A stretch of 52,354 bases of DNA from an uncultured Gammaproteobacteria bacterium (lineage in GTDB: Bacteria > Pseudomonadota > Gammaproteobacteria > Pseudomonadales > Ketobacteraceae), in NCBI GenBank assembly GCA_913063125.1, contig CAJXZM010000019.1, positions 1 through 52,354 of the forward strand, read 5' to 3'. The position numbers and the translations under genes were made by a program. Below, in pieces: positions 7,658-15,177 of the stretch (its first letter is position 1; each line of letters opens with the position of its first letter). The notes beneath the pieces were generated by a model. It searched no databases. It had not been told where the DNA came from and worked only from the letters and a program-made list of their open reading frames with translations.

Positions 7658-8908
7658 TTGACTGCTAGTTATATAGAAAGTTTACATTTAGAAAATGTAA
7701 GGCAATTCAAAGAGCTCAATGTAACTTTTAATAAAGGGTTTAATTTTATTGCGGGTCCTAACGGTTGTGGAAAAACCTCAATTCTCGCTGGAATATCTCA
7801 TTGCTTTTCCCAGCACAGTTTTCAATTCTCCAGATTCAAAGATGATTCTCAGTTTTGGGCTGATATCAAAATCAATAATAATAGAAAAAGAATTGGATCT
7901 GGCCCTAACGCAATTGATTCGGCTGGATATAGAAAGGGCAATTTAAAATCATGGGTAAAGCCACCTGCTGCTGAAGGTAGAGAGATTCTATCAATTTACG
8001 AAGCAAATAAAAAAATCAAAGATTTTTGCCCATTATTTATTGGCGCTCATCGAAATATTAAATATAAGCAAATAAGCGGTATGCAACGAGAGCAACCTTT
8101 AGAACAGCAAATCAATAACAACTTATTCACTAGTTCGCAATCCTTATATGGAGAAAAAGAATCAAACATTAAGCAGTGGTTCGTAAATCGCTATTTTGTT
8201 ATTGATAAAGACTGGGCTCAAGAAGAAAGATTGAATTGGTTTCATATGATCGAAAGCCTTCCTTTTATTGGGCCATTTAATAGTAATTTTTCTTATGTTA
8301 CAACTGGGCAGGAATTGGAACCGGTCTTTTCAATTTATGGCGAAGAGTGTTACTTGGAAGAGCTATCTGCTGGGTTTCAGTCGGTATTGTCAATAATAGC
8401 TAATATATTTGAATGGGTAGAAGGAACTAATGAGCCAGGAGAGAGAATTGCATTGAATGCAGAAGGAACAGTTTTAATAGATGAGCTCGATTTACATCTT
8501 CACCCTGAATGGCAATTCAGCTTAAGAGAAGGCCTTTCAAGAATATTTCCAAATTTACAATTTATAGTAACAACTCATTCACCACATCTTCTTTCTTCTG
8601 CTGGAGAAAGTGAAGTTATTATTATGCAAAAACAAGATGATAATAGGTATACATTGCAACCATCAGAGATGAGATTTTCGGGGTGGAATACTGACCAAAT
8701 ATTATCTGAAATTATGGGAGTTAAAAGCCTCGAGAATAAAGATTACGAAAAGCTTGTGGCGATTGCTTTACTTAAAACTGAAGAGGGATCAGCGCAGGGG
8801 TTAAGGGATGCTATATCAAACCTTGTTGAGGTTTGTCACCCAAGTGATTCTATTGTTACCGTATTAAAGGCGCGCCTTGCTTCCATGGTGGCCTTACAGG
8901 ATGATTAA
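7658..8908 (+). CDS. ptuA: Septu defence ATPase PtuA-like
   Basis: A 416-residue AAA/ABC-type ATPase. Walker A GPNGCGKTS lies at residues 33-41. The ABC-like signature LSAGFQS is near residue 240, Walker B VLIDELDLHLHPEW near 271-284, and the switch histidine VTTHSPHLL near 303. This order is that of RecF/OLD-like ATPases. Pairing with an overlapping HNH gene is the defining layout of the Septu antiphage system, in which PtuA senses infection and PtuB cleaves DNA. The start is TTG 7658 with AAAGGAG seven bases upstream. Its stop overlaps the next start by 8 bp. The pair occupies one cassette between two attC-like sites. Confidence 0.8.
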   Translation: MTASYIESLHLENVRQFKELNVTFNKGFNFIAGPNGCGKTSILAGISHCFSQHSFQFSRFKDDSQFWADIKINNNRKRIGSGPNAIDSAGYRKGNLKSWVKPPAAEGREILSIYEANKKIKDFCPLFIGAHRNIKYKQISGMQREQPLEQQINNNLFTSSQSLYGEKESNIKQWFVNRYFVIDKDWAQEERLNWFHMIESLPFIGPFNSNFSYVTTGQELEPVFSIYGEECYLEELSAGFQSVLSIIANIFEWVEGTNEPGERIALNAEGTVLIDELDLHLHPEWQFSLREGLSRIFPNLQFIVTTHSPHLLSSAGESEVIIMQKQDDNRYTLQPSEMRFSGWNTDQILSEIMGVKSLENKDYEKLVAIALLKTEEGSAQGLRDAISNLVEVCHPSDSIVTVLKARLASMVALQDD

Positions 8909-9644
8909 ATTAGAAAGAGAGGTCGAGCCTCAAGGAATGATAGATAATAAGGCACAATGGCAAAGTGACTTGCAGAGTGCCATTGCTAACTACGGTTCAT
9001 ATAAAAAAATCCCAGATAAAGAAAAACAAAAACTTATATCGTTTTATAGAAATGATGCGGTTAGAGATGGATTAATAAAAAGCTCATTCGGTAAGTGTGC
9101 CTTTTGTGAATGTATCCCTAGTGAAGGCGGAAATATTGAAATTGAGCATTTCAAGCCAAAATCCAAATATCCTGAGCTTACATTTGAGTGGGATAATTTT
9201 TTGCCATCATGTAGAAAGTGTAATGGTTCTAAGGATAGCCACGACACAGGGGTAGAGCCGATTATTAACCCTTACGATATAGATCCAAAAGATGCTTTCT
9301 ATTTTAATGATATAGAAATTAGAGCTTCCAATAGTAACTTGAAAAAACAAGCTGAAAAAACGATTGAAGTTTGTGGTCTGAATACCGTAAGATTATGGAA
9401 ACCAAGAGCAGATATATTAATATCTTTACGAATTTTTTCAAGGTCAATAGAGGAAGCTACAGAGGAATTAGCTAACGCTGATACTGATCGTAAAAGGGAT
9501 AATAGAATAAAAAAACTAAGAGAAGCTATAGATACTATCGAAATGTTAACTGATTCAGCTGAAAAGTATTCAAGTTTCTGTTGTGATTTCTTAGAGCGTT
9601 CAGATGCTTACCTTAAGGCAAAGCAGTTGGTTGAAAATGCATGA
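8901..9644 (+). CDS. ptuB: Septu HNH endonuclease PtuB-like
   Basis: A 247-residue protein. The HNH motif is intact: a first zinc pair CAFC near residue 66, then IEIEHFKPKSKYPELTFEWD with the catalytic His near residue 83 and Asn in WDNFLPSC, then a second zinc pair C-x2-C (SCRKCN) near 104-107. ATG 8901 overlaps the ptuA stop (ATGATTAA), so translation is coupled. By family it is the DNA-cutting partner of PtuA. An attC-like site follows six bases after the stop. Confidence 0.8.
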   Translation: MIKLEREVEPQGMIDNKAQWQSDLQSAIANYGSYKKIPDKEKQKLISFYRNDAVRDGLIKSSFGKCAFCECIPSEGGNIEIEHFKPKSKYPELTFEWDNFLPSCRKCNGSKDSHDTGVEPIINPYDIDPKDAFYFNDIEIRASNSNLKKQAEKTIEVCGLNTVRLWKPRADILISLRIFSRSIEEATEELANADTDRKRDNRIKKLREAIDTIEMLTDSAEKYSSFCCDFLERSDAYLKAKQLVENA

Positions 9645-9650
9645 CAAGTT

Positions 9651-9729
9651 GCCTAAACGGAAAATAACAGTTGGCCATCGCCTTGAGATTGTAGCCAACC
9701 ATTATTTTCCGCTTAGCAAGGCGTTTTAC
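9651..9729 (+). other. attC-like cassette recombination site
   Basis: A strong inverted repeat: CGGAAAATAACAGTTGGC at 9658 pairs with GCCAACCATTATTTTCCG near 9694-9711. It is flanked by GCCTAAAC on the left and GGCGTTTTAC on the right. The right core departs from GTTRRRY. A clearly related site is at 18109-18189. Confidence 0.65.
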
Positions 9730-9742
9730 GTGTAAGGGAAGC

Positions 9743-10051
9743 ATGAAGCGAGTAATTCAAGATTACGAAGTATCACTAAGAGATGAGCCCTCTTACTCTC
9801 GTAACGCAACAGATAGTCCGCGCATATATAAGCATGAGTATTGCCGTAGTGAAATGTACGAGCATATTTCCGCTCACGGAATAACTGTTGGTGATATTGA
9901 ATCACCAGAGTCATCGGCCATTATATTAAGTGTCGGAGGTGCTTCAGGTGTCAATGAAAATTCGTTAGTTTATACTGGCAATACTATGTATGTTGCAGCA
10001 GGGGATGCAGTATTTGCGTTGAACCTATCATCACTTGATCATAAATGGTGA
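9743..10051 (+). CDS. Cassette protein, probably truncated
   Basis: A 102-residue protein from ATG 9743 (AAGGGAAG upstream). The C-terminal third, YTGNTMYVAAGDAVFALNL, reads like the first blade of a beta-propeller-like domain that stops abruptly after SSLDHKW. I recall longer integron cassette proteins of this style, so this may be an N-terminal fragment truncated by an early stop. It is unassigned functionally. Confidence 0.5.
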   Translation: MKRVIQDYEVSLRDEPSYSRNATDSPRIYKHEYCRSEMYEHISAHGITVGDIESPESSAIILSVGGASGVNENSLVYTGNTMYVAAGDAVFALNLSSLDHKW

Positions 10052-10067
10052 AATGACCTGTGTAAAC

Positions 10068-10172
10068 ACGTAACAAGAATCTACAGTCTGACTCCGCAAA
10101 CTGTCACTTTTTGTGCAAAAATCCGCACAAAATCCGCCATCAAAAATTTGCTCGGTGATCCGGGCGTTAGAC
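10068..10172 (+). other. attC-like cassette recombination site
   Basis: About 105 bp ending in a canonical GGCGTTAGAC (GTTAGAC at 10166-10172). The left core is weaker (ACGTAAC). Internal segments TGTGCAAAAATCCGCACA form a short hairpin. Confidence 0.6.
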
Positions 10173-10187
10173 TCCAGGAAGGAATTC

Positions 10188-10841
10188 ATGAAAGATATCG
10201 AACTCCCAATAACTCAGACGTTTTCAATAACTATAGATACTCATAATGTTGATATGAGTAACGCTGTAGAAATGGAAGATGGACGACTAATGGTTCCATT
10301 AGGAAATGTAGTTAATAATGACATATCCGCCATCACTGAGAAAGCTAGAGCTAATGGAGGGAAAGTTCTTTATGCGACAACTTCAATTGAACAACAGCTT
10401 GAGGGGCTACTGTTAGGATATTTCATGGGCCCGTTTGTCGAGCATGAAGAGCGGAGAGCAATGTTTGAGCGCGAAATTCTACAGTCATCTGCGTTATCAT
10501 ATAGCACTAAAAAGGAATTGGTTTCAAAGGTTGTCAATGAGCTTGGCCTCCTGCCGGGGAAGAAGAAGAATCGGCTTCAGAGTTCACTTAAAAAGATAAT
10601 GGAGTGGCGTAACGCATTCGCACATGGAAAAGTCCAGCATGATAATATGCAAGGTTGCTTCGTTAATTATTATTCCGGTGGTAGTAAGCAGTTGAAGCTA
10701 ACCGACGATTTTTGGTCTGATCTTGAGCTGATTTTCAAGGATTGCTTTGAACTATTAAAAGAAGCGCATGACAAAATTGATGGTGACGCGCCTAACGAAT
10801 CAAACAAGAAGGACGCGCAAAAAACGAGCGCCTCTTCTTGA
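10188..10841 (+). CDS. HEPN-domain-like cassette protein
   Basis: A 217-residue protein starting at ATG 10188 behind AGGAAGGA. Residues 60-210 look all-helical and contain the HEPN signature R-N-x3-H as RNAFAH at residues 141-146, followed by GKV. HEPN proteins with this motif are RNases in toxin-antitoxin and antiphage systems. No partner antitoxin gene is obvious in the cassette. The C-terminus is hydrophilic and runs into the GCCTAAC of the following attC (10790), so the last 17 residues are encoded within the recombination site. Confidence 0.65.
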   Translation: MKDIELPITQTFSITIDTHNVDMSNAVEMEDGRLMVPLGNVVNNDISAITEKARANGGKVLYATTSIEQQLEGLLLGYFMGPFVEHEERRAMFEREILQSSALSYSTKKELVSKVVNELGLLPGKKKNRLQSSLKKIMEWRNAFAHGKVQHDNMQGCFVNYYSGGSKQLKLTDDFWSDLELIFKDCFELLKEAHDKIDGDAPNESNKKDAQKTSASS

Positions 10842-10893
10842 GGGCTGCGGATAACTGTTCTTATTGTGAACGATGCATATTACACTGTTAGAC
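10790..10893 (+). other. attC-like cassette recombination site
   Basis: GCCTAAC at 10790 and GTTAGAC at 10887, with GAAGGACGCGC/GCGCCTCTTC able to pair internally. The right 45 bp (10849-10893) is nearly identical to 12400-12444. The left half overlaps the end of the HEPN gene. Confidence 0.7.
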
Positions 10894-10932
10894 AATTAAT
10901 CGTAATTCAACTTCATATAGGGAGCTTAAGAG

Positions 10933-11628
10933 TTGAGCAAATTTGAAAACTTTAATGTAAACGGTGGAAATAATCAATTCGGTGATAATAACACCCAGAA
11001 TAACGTAACAAACAATAGCCATCATCATAACAATAATGGAAATAAAGATAGTGGCGAAAACCCCCTACCAATTGCTATCGGAGGTGTTGCTGGTTTAGCT
11101 GCTTTGAATTGGTGGTTTTTTAGCCATATTGATCAAGTGTATTTCTACCTAAATATTCTTACTATATCTTCAGCAGGTTTGTCATTTCTGGCTATAGCTG
11201 TACTCCTTATTACTAGCAATATCACCAAAGAAGATATATTCCGGTTTTTAGGTTGTGCTTTCTATGCGCTGGGCTTATTTGGTCTCGCTATACTAGCTAG
11301 AAACCATGCTCCACCCGACGTGATTCAGCTTTCAGAGCAGGTTAGGTTTATGGAGTTTTGGCGCGGGCTTACGGATCATGGAAAGGATCTAGTGGTAGCA
11401 AATTTCCTATCAGCAATATCCATCGGTATAGCTGCTGTAATGGTGCATTTTGGCTCAATTAGACAGTTCGCATATTCTCTCGCAAAAACGAATCGAACAG
11501 GTTTTTTCTACAGGATTTATTCTCTCAGCACTCCGTTTAAAATGCGCTTTGTGTCAGTTGTTATTGCTATATTTAGTGGTGTTGTATGGGCAGCAATGAA
11601 TGGACAGTTACCTAGTATCAGTGCCTAA
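10933..11628 (+). CDS. Polytopic membrane protein with Asn/His-rich N-terminus
   Basis: A 231-residue protein. Residues 1-42 are extremely Asn-rich with an HHHNNN stretch. Five or so hydrophobic segments follow (about 46-65, 70-93, 102-122, 155-175, 206-222). It starts at TTG 10933 with AGGGAG upstream. The low-complexity N-terminus with multiple helices is unusual, and no family is recognised. It is a single-gene cassette ended by an attC-like site. Membrane location is confident; function unknown. Confidence 0.65.
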   Translation: MSKFENFNVNGGNNQFGDNNTQNNVTNNSHHHNNNGNKDSGENPLPIAIGGVAGLAALNWWFFSHIDQVYFYLNILTISSAGLSFLAIAVLLITSNITKEDIFRFLGCAFYALGLFGLAILARNHAPPDVIQLSEQVRFMEFWRGLTDHGKDLVVANFLSAISIGIAAVMVHFGSIRQFAYSLAKTNRTGFFYRIYSLSTPFKMRFVSVVIAIFSGVVWAAMNGQLPSISA

Positions 11629-11704
11629 CGAGTAGCACATAGGCGCTAATAAAATCGGCCAAAGAGCCAGCCGCTGTTACTAGTGCCTATGTGCGGCGTT
11701 GCCC
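11623..11704 (+). other. attC-like cassette recombination site
   Basis: GCCTAAC at 11623, overlapping the previous stop, then GCACATAGGC paired exactly with GCCTATGTGC near 11685. It ends in GTTGCCC at 11698-11704. The TTGCCC belongs to the module repeat that starts here, so the module begins at the expected recombination point. Confidence 0.7.
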
Positions 11705-11914
11705 TTGATCACGCCCCTTATCAGCAATGGTAGGTTTCTGCGTATTTACTGGCCTGTAAGGTGATAAGGATGAAGTGGAGCATCTATCGACAGTTAAACA
11801 ACAGGTTGAGCGTTCCATTAGCGTCCAAAGAGCGAATGACCCAATGCCGTAAAAACTGACACTTGCCTTATGCTCTACCTGTCTTTTTGTCTTTTTGTCG
11901 TGTTGAGTGATTGA
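11699..11914 (+). repeat. Module left repeat (A), copy 1
   Basis: About 215 bp, strongly similar to 14465-14676. It begins TTGCCCTTG immediately after the G of an attC right end and finishes GTGTTGAGTGATTGATG. It carries a 29-codon frame kept open in both copies. In this copy it is fused directly to a remnant of the winged-helix gene. Confidence 0.75.
11770..11859 (+). CDS. Putative 29-aa peptide in module repeat, copy 1
   Basis: A short frame MKWSIYRQLNN onward, ending CRKN, open in both copies of the repeat despite about a tenth of the bases differing. The upstream GTAAGGTGATAAGG is a modest ribosome site. It could be a real small basic peptide or chance. No family recognised. Confidence 0.3.
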   Translation: MKWSIYRQLNNRLSVPLASKERMTQCRKN

Positions 11915-12014
11915 TGAGTGCGGTGGGAAATTGAATGTACTTGAGACTTTAACGCCTCCAAAGCCACTAAGAAAAAGAAAACTGGTGTACGTTATGGCGG
12001 TGCGCCAGTTTTAA
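11910..12014 (+). pseudogene. 3' remnant of the winged-helix initiator-like gene
   Basis: The frame reads DECGGKLNVLETLTPPKPLR, matching the C-terminal part of the intact gene at 16467-16895 (DGCGGKLDVLETLTPPKPLR). The rest of the gene is missing. The junction with the A repeat falls at a shared TTGATG, so this is a deletion derivative of the full module. Confidence 0.75.
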
Positions 12015-12027
12015 TAGGGGGGGGGGT

Positions 12028-12171
12028 AATTGAACCGTCTAACGGTGCAGTCAGGCCCATTTTCGTAGAAACGCTGCACGGTTAGACGGTGAGCTTCTAA
12101 GATATCTGCCATATGTATATGGCTAAAGTGATGAATACTCATTAAGTTAATCAATTTAGTAAGACCCATAG
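12028..12171. repeat. ACCGTCTAACGGT repeat region, copy 2
   Basis: Sites at 12034-12046 and, inverted with one change, 12078-12090. The block from AATTGAACC to GACCCATAG matches 2342-2485. Following bases (12190-12350) are related to the stretch after the third copy (CAATCTGTGATATTAT near 12210 versus AATCTGTGATATTAT near 17360), so copies 2 and 3 share more than the palindromes. Confidence 0.7.
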
Positions 12172-12399
12172 AACAGGCGGGTCAGCAATCCACGCAATAT
12201 GGATAAGGCAATCTGTGATATTATAAGGGCTGTAGGGCTAAGTTGTGTTTCTATAATTGACTAATTCTAGGCCGCGATAATAACAAGGTCTTGATTGCAC
12301 GCAACGAAAAGGCTAAAAAACGGTGTATATTGTGGTTTTTAAGTAGCTGAGATATAAAAAAATAAATGGGTTTTGGGTGGGTGCTTGAATGAGGTGTGT

Positions 12400-12444
12400 G
12401 GATAACTGTTCTTATTGTGAGCGCTGCATATTACACTGTTGGGT
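12400..12444 (+). other. attC right half-site
   Basis: 45 bp nearly identical to the right half of the attC at 10849-10893 and ending in GTTGGGT, a valid GTTRRRY core. No matching left half is visible upstream. The module copy ending here therefore has cassette-type borders (TTGCCC at its start, a core site at its end). Confidence 0.6.
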
Positions 12445-12987
12445 CTTTTGAATAATCAGGAGGCACCCATCAATTACAAAGAGCTAGCATCCAAAGTGAT
12501 GGCCGGTGAGTATGTGTGCGAAGTCCCTGATAAAGTTTGGGTTTCCACACTTAAATATATAGTTAGTAACATTGATCTCTTTGCTTTTGATCCAGTCAAT
12601 ATACATATGCTCTGGATTGTTAATGGAGGTAGTGTACGCAGGCATGTTAGCAATGATACATTGGTACTTTCTTGGCTAAAGTTGGCTTTACCAAAATATA
12701 CAGGCGGTGAACTTGAGCTTTATCGGGGTGAATGTAAATTACTTTATGATCAAGGTTTGATCGGTTTTTGCTGGACTCCGAAAAAGGAGGTTGCTGAAAT
12801 GTTTGCTCGAAGGCGAAACGCTATCAAGTCGGGTGGAGTGTTATTGAAAACTAAGGTTGGCGCTAATGCTATTTTGAGTGCTCCTAATAATCATAGCAAA
12901 AATTGGCTTGGTGAATCCGAGTTTACTTGTGATCCTACAAAACTTGGACCAATTGAAGTCCTGGAAAATTTCAAAAAGTCACATTAA
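12439..12987 (+). CDS. Possible ADP-ribosyltransferase-like cassette protein
   Basis: Up to 182 residues. The second half has the ordered signature of an ADP-ribosyltransferase fold: ELYRGE (candidate Arg) near residue 92, GFCWTPKKEVAEMFARR (S/T-type motif) near 110-126, VLLKTKV, and LGESEFTCDP, an E-x-E-like motif, near 156. By family such R-S/T-E enzymes modify proteins, DNA or RNA and act as toxins or defence effectors. The start is odd: a perfect AGGAGG at 12458-12463 is followed at the right distance by ATC (12469), not ATG. TTG 12439 lies in the attC core, and ATG 12499 is the first ATG. Confidence 0.5.
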   Translation: MGLLNNQEAPINYKELASKVMAGEYVCEVPDKVWVSTLKYIVSNIDLFAFDPVNIHMLWIVNGGSVRRHVSNDTLVLSWLKLALPKYTGGELELYRGECKLLYDQGLIGFCWTPKKEVAEMFARRRNAIKSGGVLLKTKVGANAILSAPNNHSKNWLGESEFTCDPTKLGPIEVLENFKKSH

Positions 12988-12997
12988 ATTGGTATAC

Positions 12998-13088
12998 ACT
13001 TAACAAAAGCAATCACTCGGAGCGGTTTTAAGCTGCTTTAGTTTCACTCAATCAACTTAAACTGCGCCTGGAGTTGCTGGCGTTAGAA
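12998..13088 (+). other. attC-like cassette recombination site
   Basis: ACTTAAC at 12998 and GGCGTTAGAA at 13080-13088; AGCAATCACTC pairs with GGAGTTGCT. The right core lacks the final pyrimidine, otherwise typical. Confidence 0.65.
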
Positions 13089-13370
13089 CGGAGAAGTTAT
13101 AGGAGTGAGCGAGAGAAGTGCCCTAGTAACTATGTTATTAACCAAACAGTAAATGTTGCAAGCGGTATGGATCTGGGGTTTTCGAATTCCCCTGGTAAGA
13201 TAGAAATAAACAATACGATAGTAAATTCTCAACCAAAGGAGGCGGTAGCTATGATAAAAACACCTATTAAAGCGAAAGTTAAACTGAAAGTTAAGGGGGT
13301 TGCTAGTGTACTTATCTTGCTACTGGGTGTGTACGGTGTACACCACGCTCAACCCTATAACTTTTTGTAA
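13074..13370 (+). CDS. Small hypothetical membrane protein
   Basis: The frame is open from inside the attC; the true start is probably well inside it, since the first 20 codons are site sequence. The middle (INQTVNVASG, INNTIVNS) is Asn/Thr-rich like the N-terminus of the membrane protein at 10933. A Lys-rich stretch and a single hydrophobic helix (GVASVLILLLGVYGV, residues about 75-90) end the protein. It may be a decayed or minimal membrane-anchored cassette gene. No family recognised. Confidence 0.35.
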   Translation: MLALERRSYRSEREKCPSNYVINQTVNVASGMDLGFSNSPGKIEINNTIVNSQPKEAVAMIKTPIKAKVKLKVKGVASVLILLLGVYGVHHAQPYNFL

Positions 13371-13458
13371 GGTTCTAGCAAGGCTATTAAAAATCGTTCC
13401 GGCCAATAAGCGTCCTCCACTGGACGCGCTAACGCGCGCCTTTTATAGCGGGTTAGAT
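13371..13458 (+). other. attC-like cassette recombination site
   Basis: The right core GTTAGAT at 13452-13458 is canonical. GCGTCCTCCACTGGACGC forms an internal hairpin. The left core (GGTTCTAGC) is poor. Confidence 0.45.
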
Positions 13459-13491
13459 TTCTAGGAGAGTTAGCGCCAATGGAGAACAAAT

Positions 13492-14406
13492 TTGTTTAAT
13501 TTATTTATTTCATATAGCCCGGAAAGTTGGGACTCCTCGCCATATGAATGTGATAGAAGCCGAGCGGTCGTAGAATATACAGTTGATGAGATCAGCGAGC
13601 GGTATAAATTTTTCGATGACAATGCCATAAATGAACTGAAAAGTTTCCCCGCTTTATTTGTAACCGAAAAAGAAGCAACGCAATCCAGAATTGGTTATAT
13701 AACAAATGTTAGGCGGCGGAGTGATGCTGCAGTTATCGATTTTGAATTTGATCCCATTCTTCCTGCATTGCCAATTGGTGCTATTGAAGCAATGCGAGTA
13801 GATATAGGCCTTGGTCGATGGGAGCTTTCTAGAACTCATTGGGCAGTTAAAGATGAACCACTTTTCGACATTCTGATTCGCCATGGTTATCTAAATTCGC
13901 AGCAAGTGGAAGCGTCGCAAAAATTACGAATACCTGAGCAACCGGTGCTGCCACCATCTCAAGAAGTCGATGGATGCTTTAACAACTCGCAAGTATTTAT
14001 CGTTCACGGCCATGATGAAATTGCAAAGCTCGATGTCGCCAATTTCGTGACGAGCATAGGCTTAGAACCAATAATCCTTCATATGCAGGCTAGCTCTGGA
14101 ATGACGATAATTGAAAAGATTGAGTATTACTCAAATGTTGGCTTTGGCATAGTTCTATATACTCCGTGCGACGTTGGGCAGAAGGTGGGAGACTTAACAG
14201 GGCAGCATAGGGCGCGCCAAAACGTTGTTTTTGAGCATGGCTACCTTATTGGTAAATTAGGGCGCCCTAGGGTAAGTGCTGTAGTCAAAGGGGCTGTTGA
14301 AACGCCCAATGATATTAGTGGTGTTGTGTATGTTGGCATGGACACGACTGGTAGCTGGCAAGAACAGTTAAAAGTAGAGATGCGTGGCGTTGGTTATCAT
14401 GTGTAA
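13492..14406 (+). CDS. TIR-domain (CBASS/Pycsar-type) effector-like protein
   Basis: A 304-residue protein. The C-terminal half (about residues 165-304) is a TIR-like nucleotide-binding domain of the kind seen in CBASS Cap12 and Pycsar TIR effectors: VFIVHGHDEIAKL, then ASSGMTIIEKIEYYSN, then RQNVVFEHGYLIGKLGR with the likely catalytic Glu in FEHG near residue 247. By family these domains degrade NAD+ when activated. The N-terminal 150 residues are a separate unrecognised domain, a candidate sensor. No cyclase gene is adjacent, so it is not a standard CBASS pair. The start is TTG 13492 after GGAG. An attC follows directly. Confidence 0.7.
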   Translation: MFNLFISYSPESWDSSPYECDRSRAVVEYTVDEISERYKFFDDNAINELKSFPALFVTEKEATQSRIGYITNVRRRSDAAVIDFEFDPILPALPIGAIEAMRVDIGLGRWELSRTHWAVKDEPLFDILIRHGYLNSQQVEASQKLRIPEQPVLPPSQEVDGCFNNSQVFIVHGHDEIAKLDVANFVTSIGLEPIILHMQASSGMTIIEKIEYYSNVGFGIVLYTPCDVGQKVGDLTGQHRARQNVVFEHGYLIGKLGRPRVSAVVKGAVETPNDISGVVYVGMDTTGSWQEQLKVEMRGVGYHV

Positions 14407-14470
14407 ATCTAACAAGGCGCTCTGGTGTTCGACAAATTTCCTAATACCGGTTCTGAGGCGTCAGTTGCCC
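14407..14470 (+). other. attC-like cassette recombination site
   Basis: 64 bp from ATCTAAC (14407-14413) to GTTGCCC (14464-14470). The right core is shared with the start of module repeat A, as at 11698. Confidence 0.65.
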
Positions 14471-14676
14471 TTGGCCACGGCCTTATTGGCGATGGTCGTT
14501 TTCTGCGTATTTACTGGACTGTAAGGTGATAAGGATGAAGTGGAGCATCTATCGACAGCTAAACAACAGGTTGAGCGTTCCATCTGCGCTTAAAGAGCGA
14601 ATAACCAAATGTCGTAAAAACTGACGCTTGCCTTATACTCTATCTGTCTTTTAATCGTGTTGAGTGATTGATGTTT
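14465..14676 (+). repeat. Module left repeat (A), copy 2
   Basis: Strongly similar to 11699-11914, with a small deletion of a CTTTTTGT repeat unit. It again starts at the recombination point of an attC-like site. It opens the full-length module that runs to about 17033. Confidence 0.75.
14535..14624 (+). CDS. Putative 29-aa peptide in module repeat, copy 2
   Basis: The counterpart of the frame at 11770-11859; substitutions between the copies change a few residues but introduce no stop. Existence as a gene is uncertain. Confidence 0.3.
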   Translation: MKWSIYRQLNNRLSVPSALKERITKCRKN

Positions 14677-14727
14677 GTTAGAAGGCATTTTTTGGAGTGA
14701 TCTGTATTTCAAGTGGTAGGATAAATA

Positions 14728-14901
14728 ATGCAAGGAACGCATGTGTTTTTTTTTAAAGGAAATGGGGAGGGTTGTCAGGGGATGGTAATTCACTTTGATC
14801 CGGTCAAGGGTCAAGTGATTGTTCAAGATGAGCAAGGCAGCGAATGGATAGGTAGAGCAGAGCAAGTATTTAAAGATGATGCAAAGGTACTGCATCGTTA
14901 G
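14728..14901 (+). CDS. Small hypothetical protein, 57 aa
   Basis: A beta-rich 57-residue protein: FFFKGNGEGCQGMVIHFDP followed by GQVIVQDEQGSEWIGRAEQVF. It resembles small SH3-like or barrel phage proteins with regularly spaced turns. ATG 14728 has no strong ribosome site (AGTGGTAGGATAAATA). It lies between the module repeat and the repressor gene. Function unknown. Confidence 0.5.
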   Translation: MQGTHVFFFKGNGEGCQGMVIHFDPVKGQVIVQDEQGSEWIGRAEQVFKDDAKVLHR

Positions 14902-15177
14902 CAGTGCTTTGAACAACAAGGAGGTGAGCTTGAAATCAAGCGCACCTATGTTCTGTTGTCGATTGCCGTGCCGGGGCCGAAGATCATGGTCTGTTTGATT
15001 CGGCCGTGGGGGTGTCGATGCAATAATGCTTCGGCTCGAATTGTGCGGAATAATCTCACGGCTTGATTTTAAGCCATCAGGTTTTAGAGAGATACCTTGC
15101 ACACAATGTAGCTGCTTTGGGGTCGAGTTAAGTGCGGTTCAGGCAGGAATTAGAATTAAAGCAGCTGTGATCTTGGG

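Noticed and set aside
13492..14406. CBASS or Thoeris operon
   Set aside because: No cyclase, NucC, ThsA or accessory gene is adjacent; only the TIR domain is supported.
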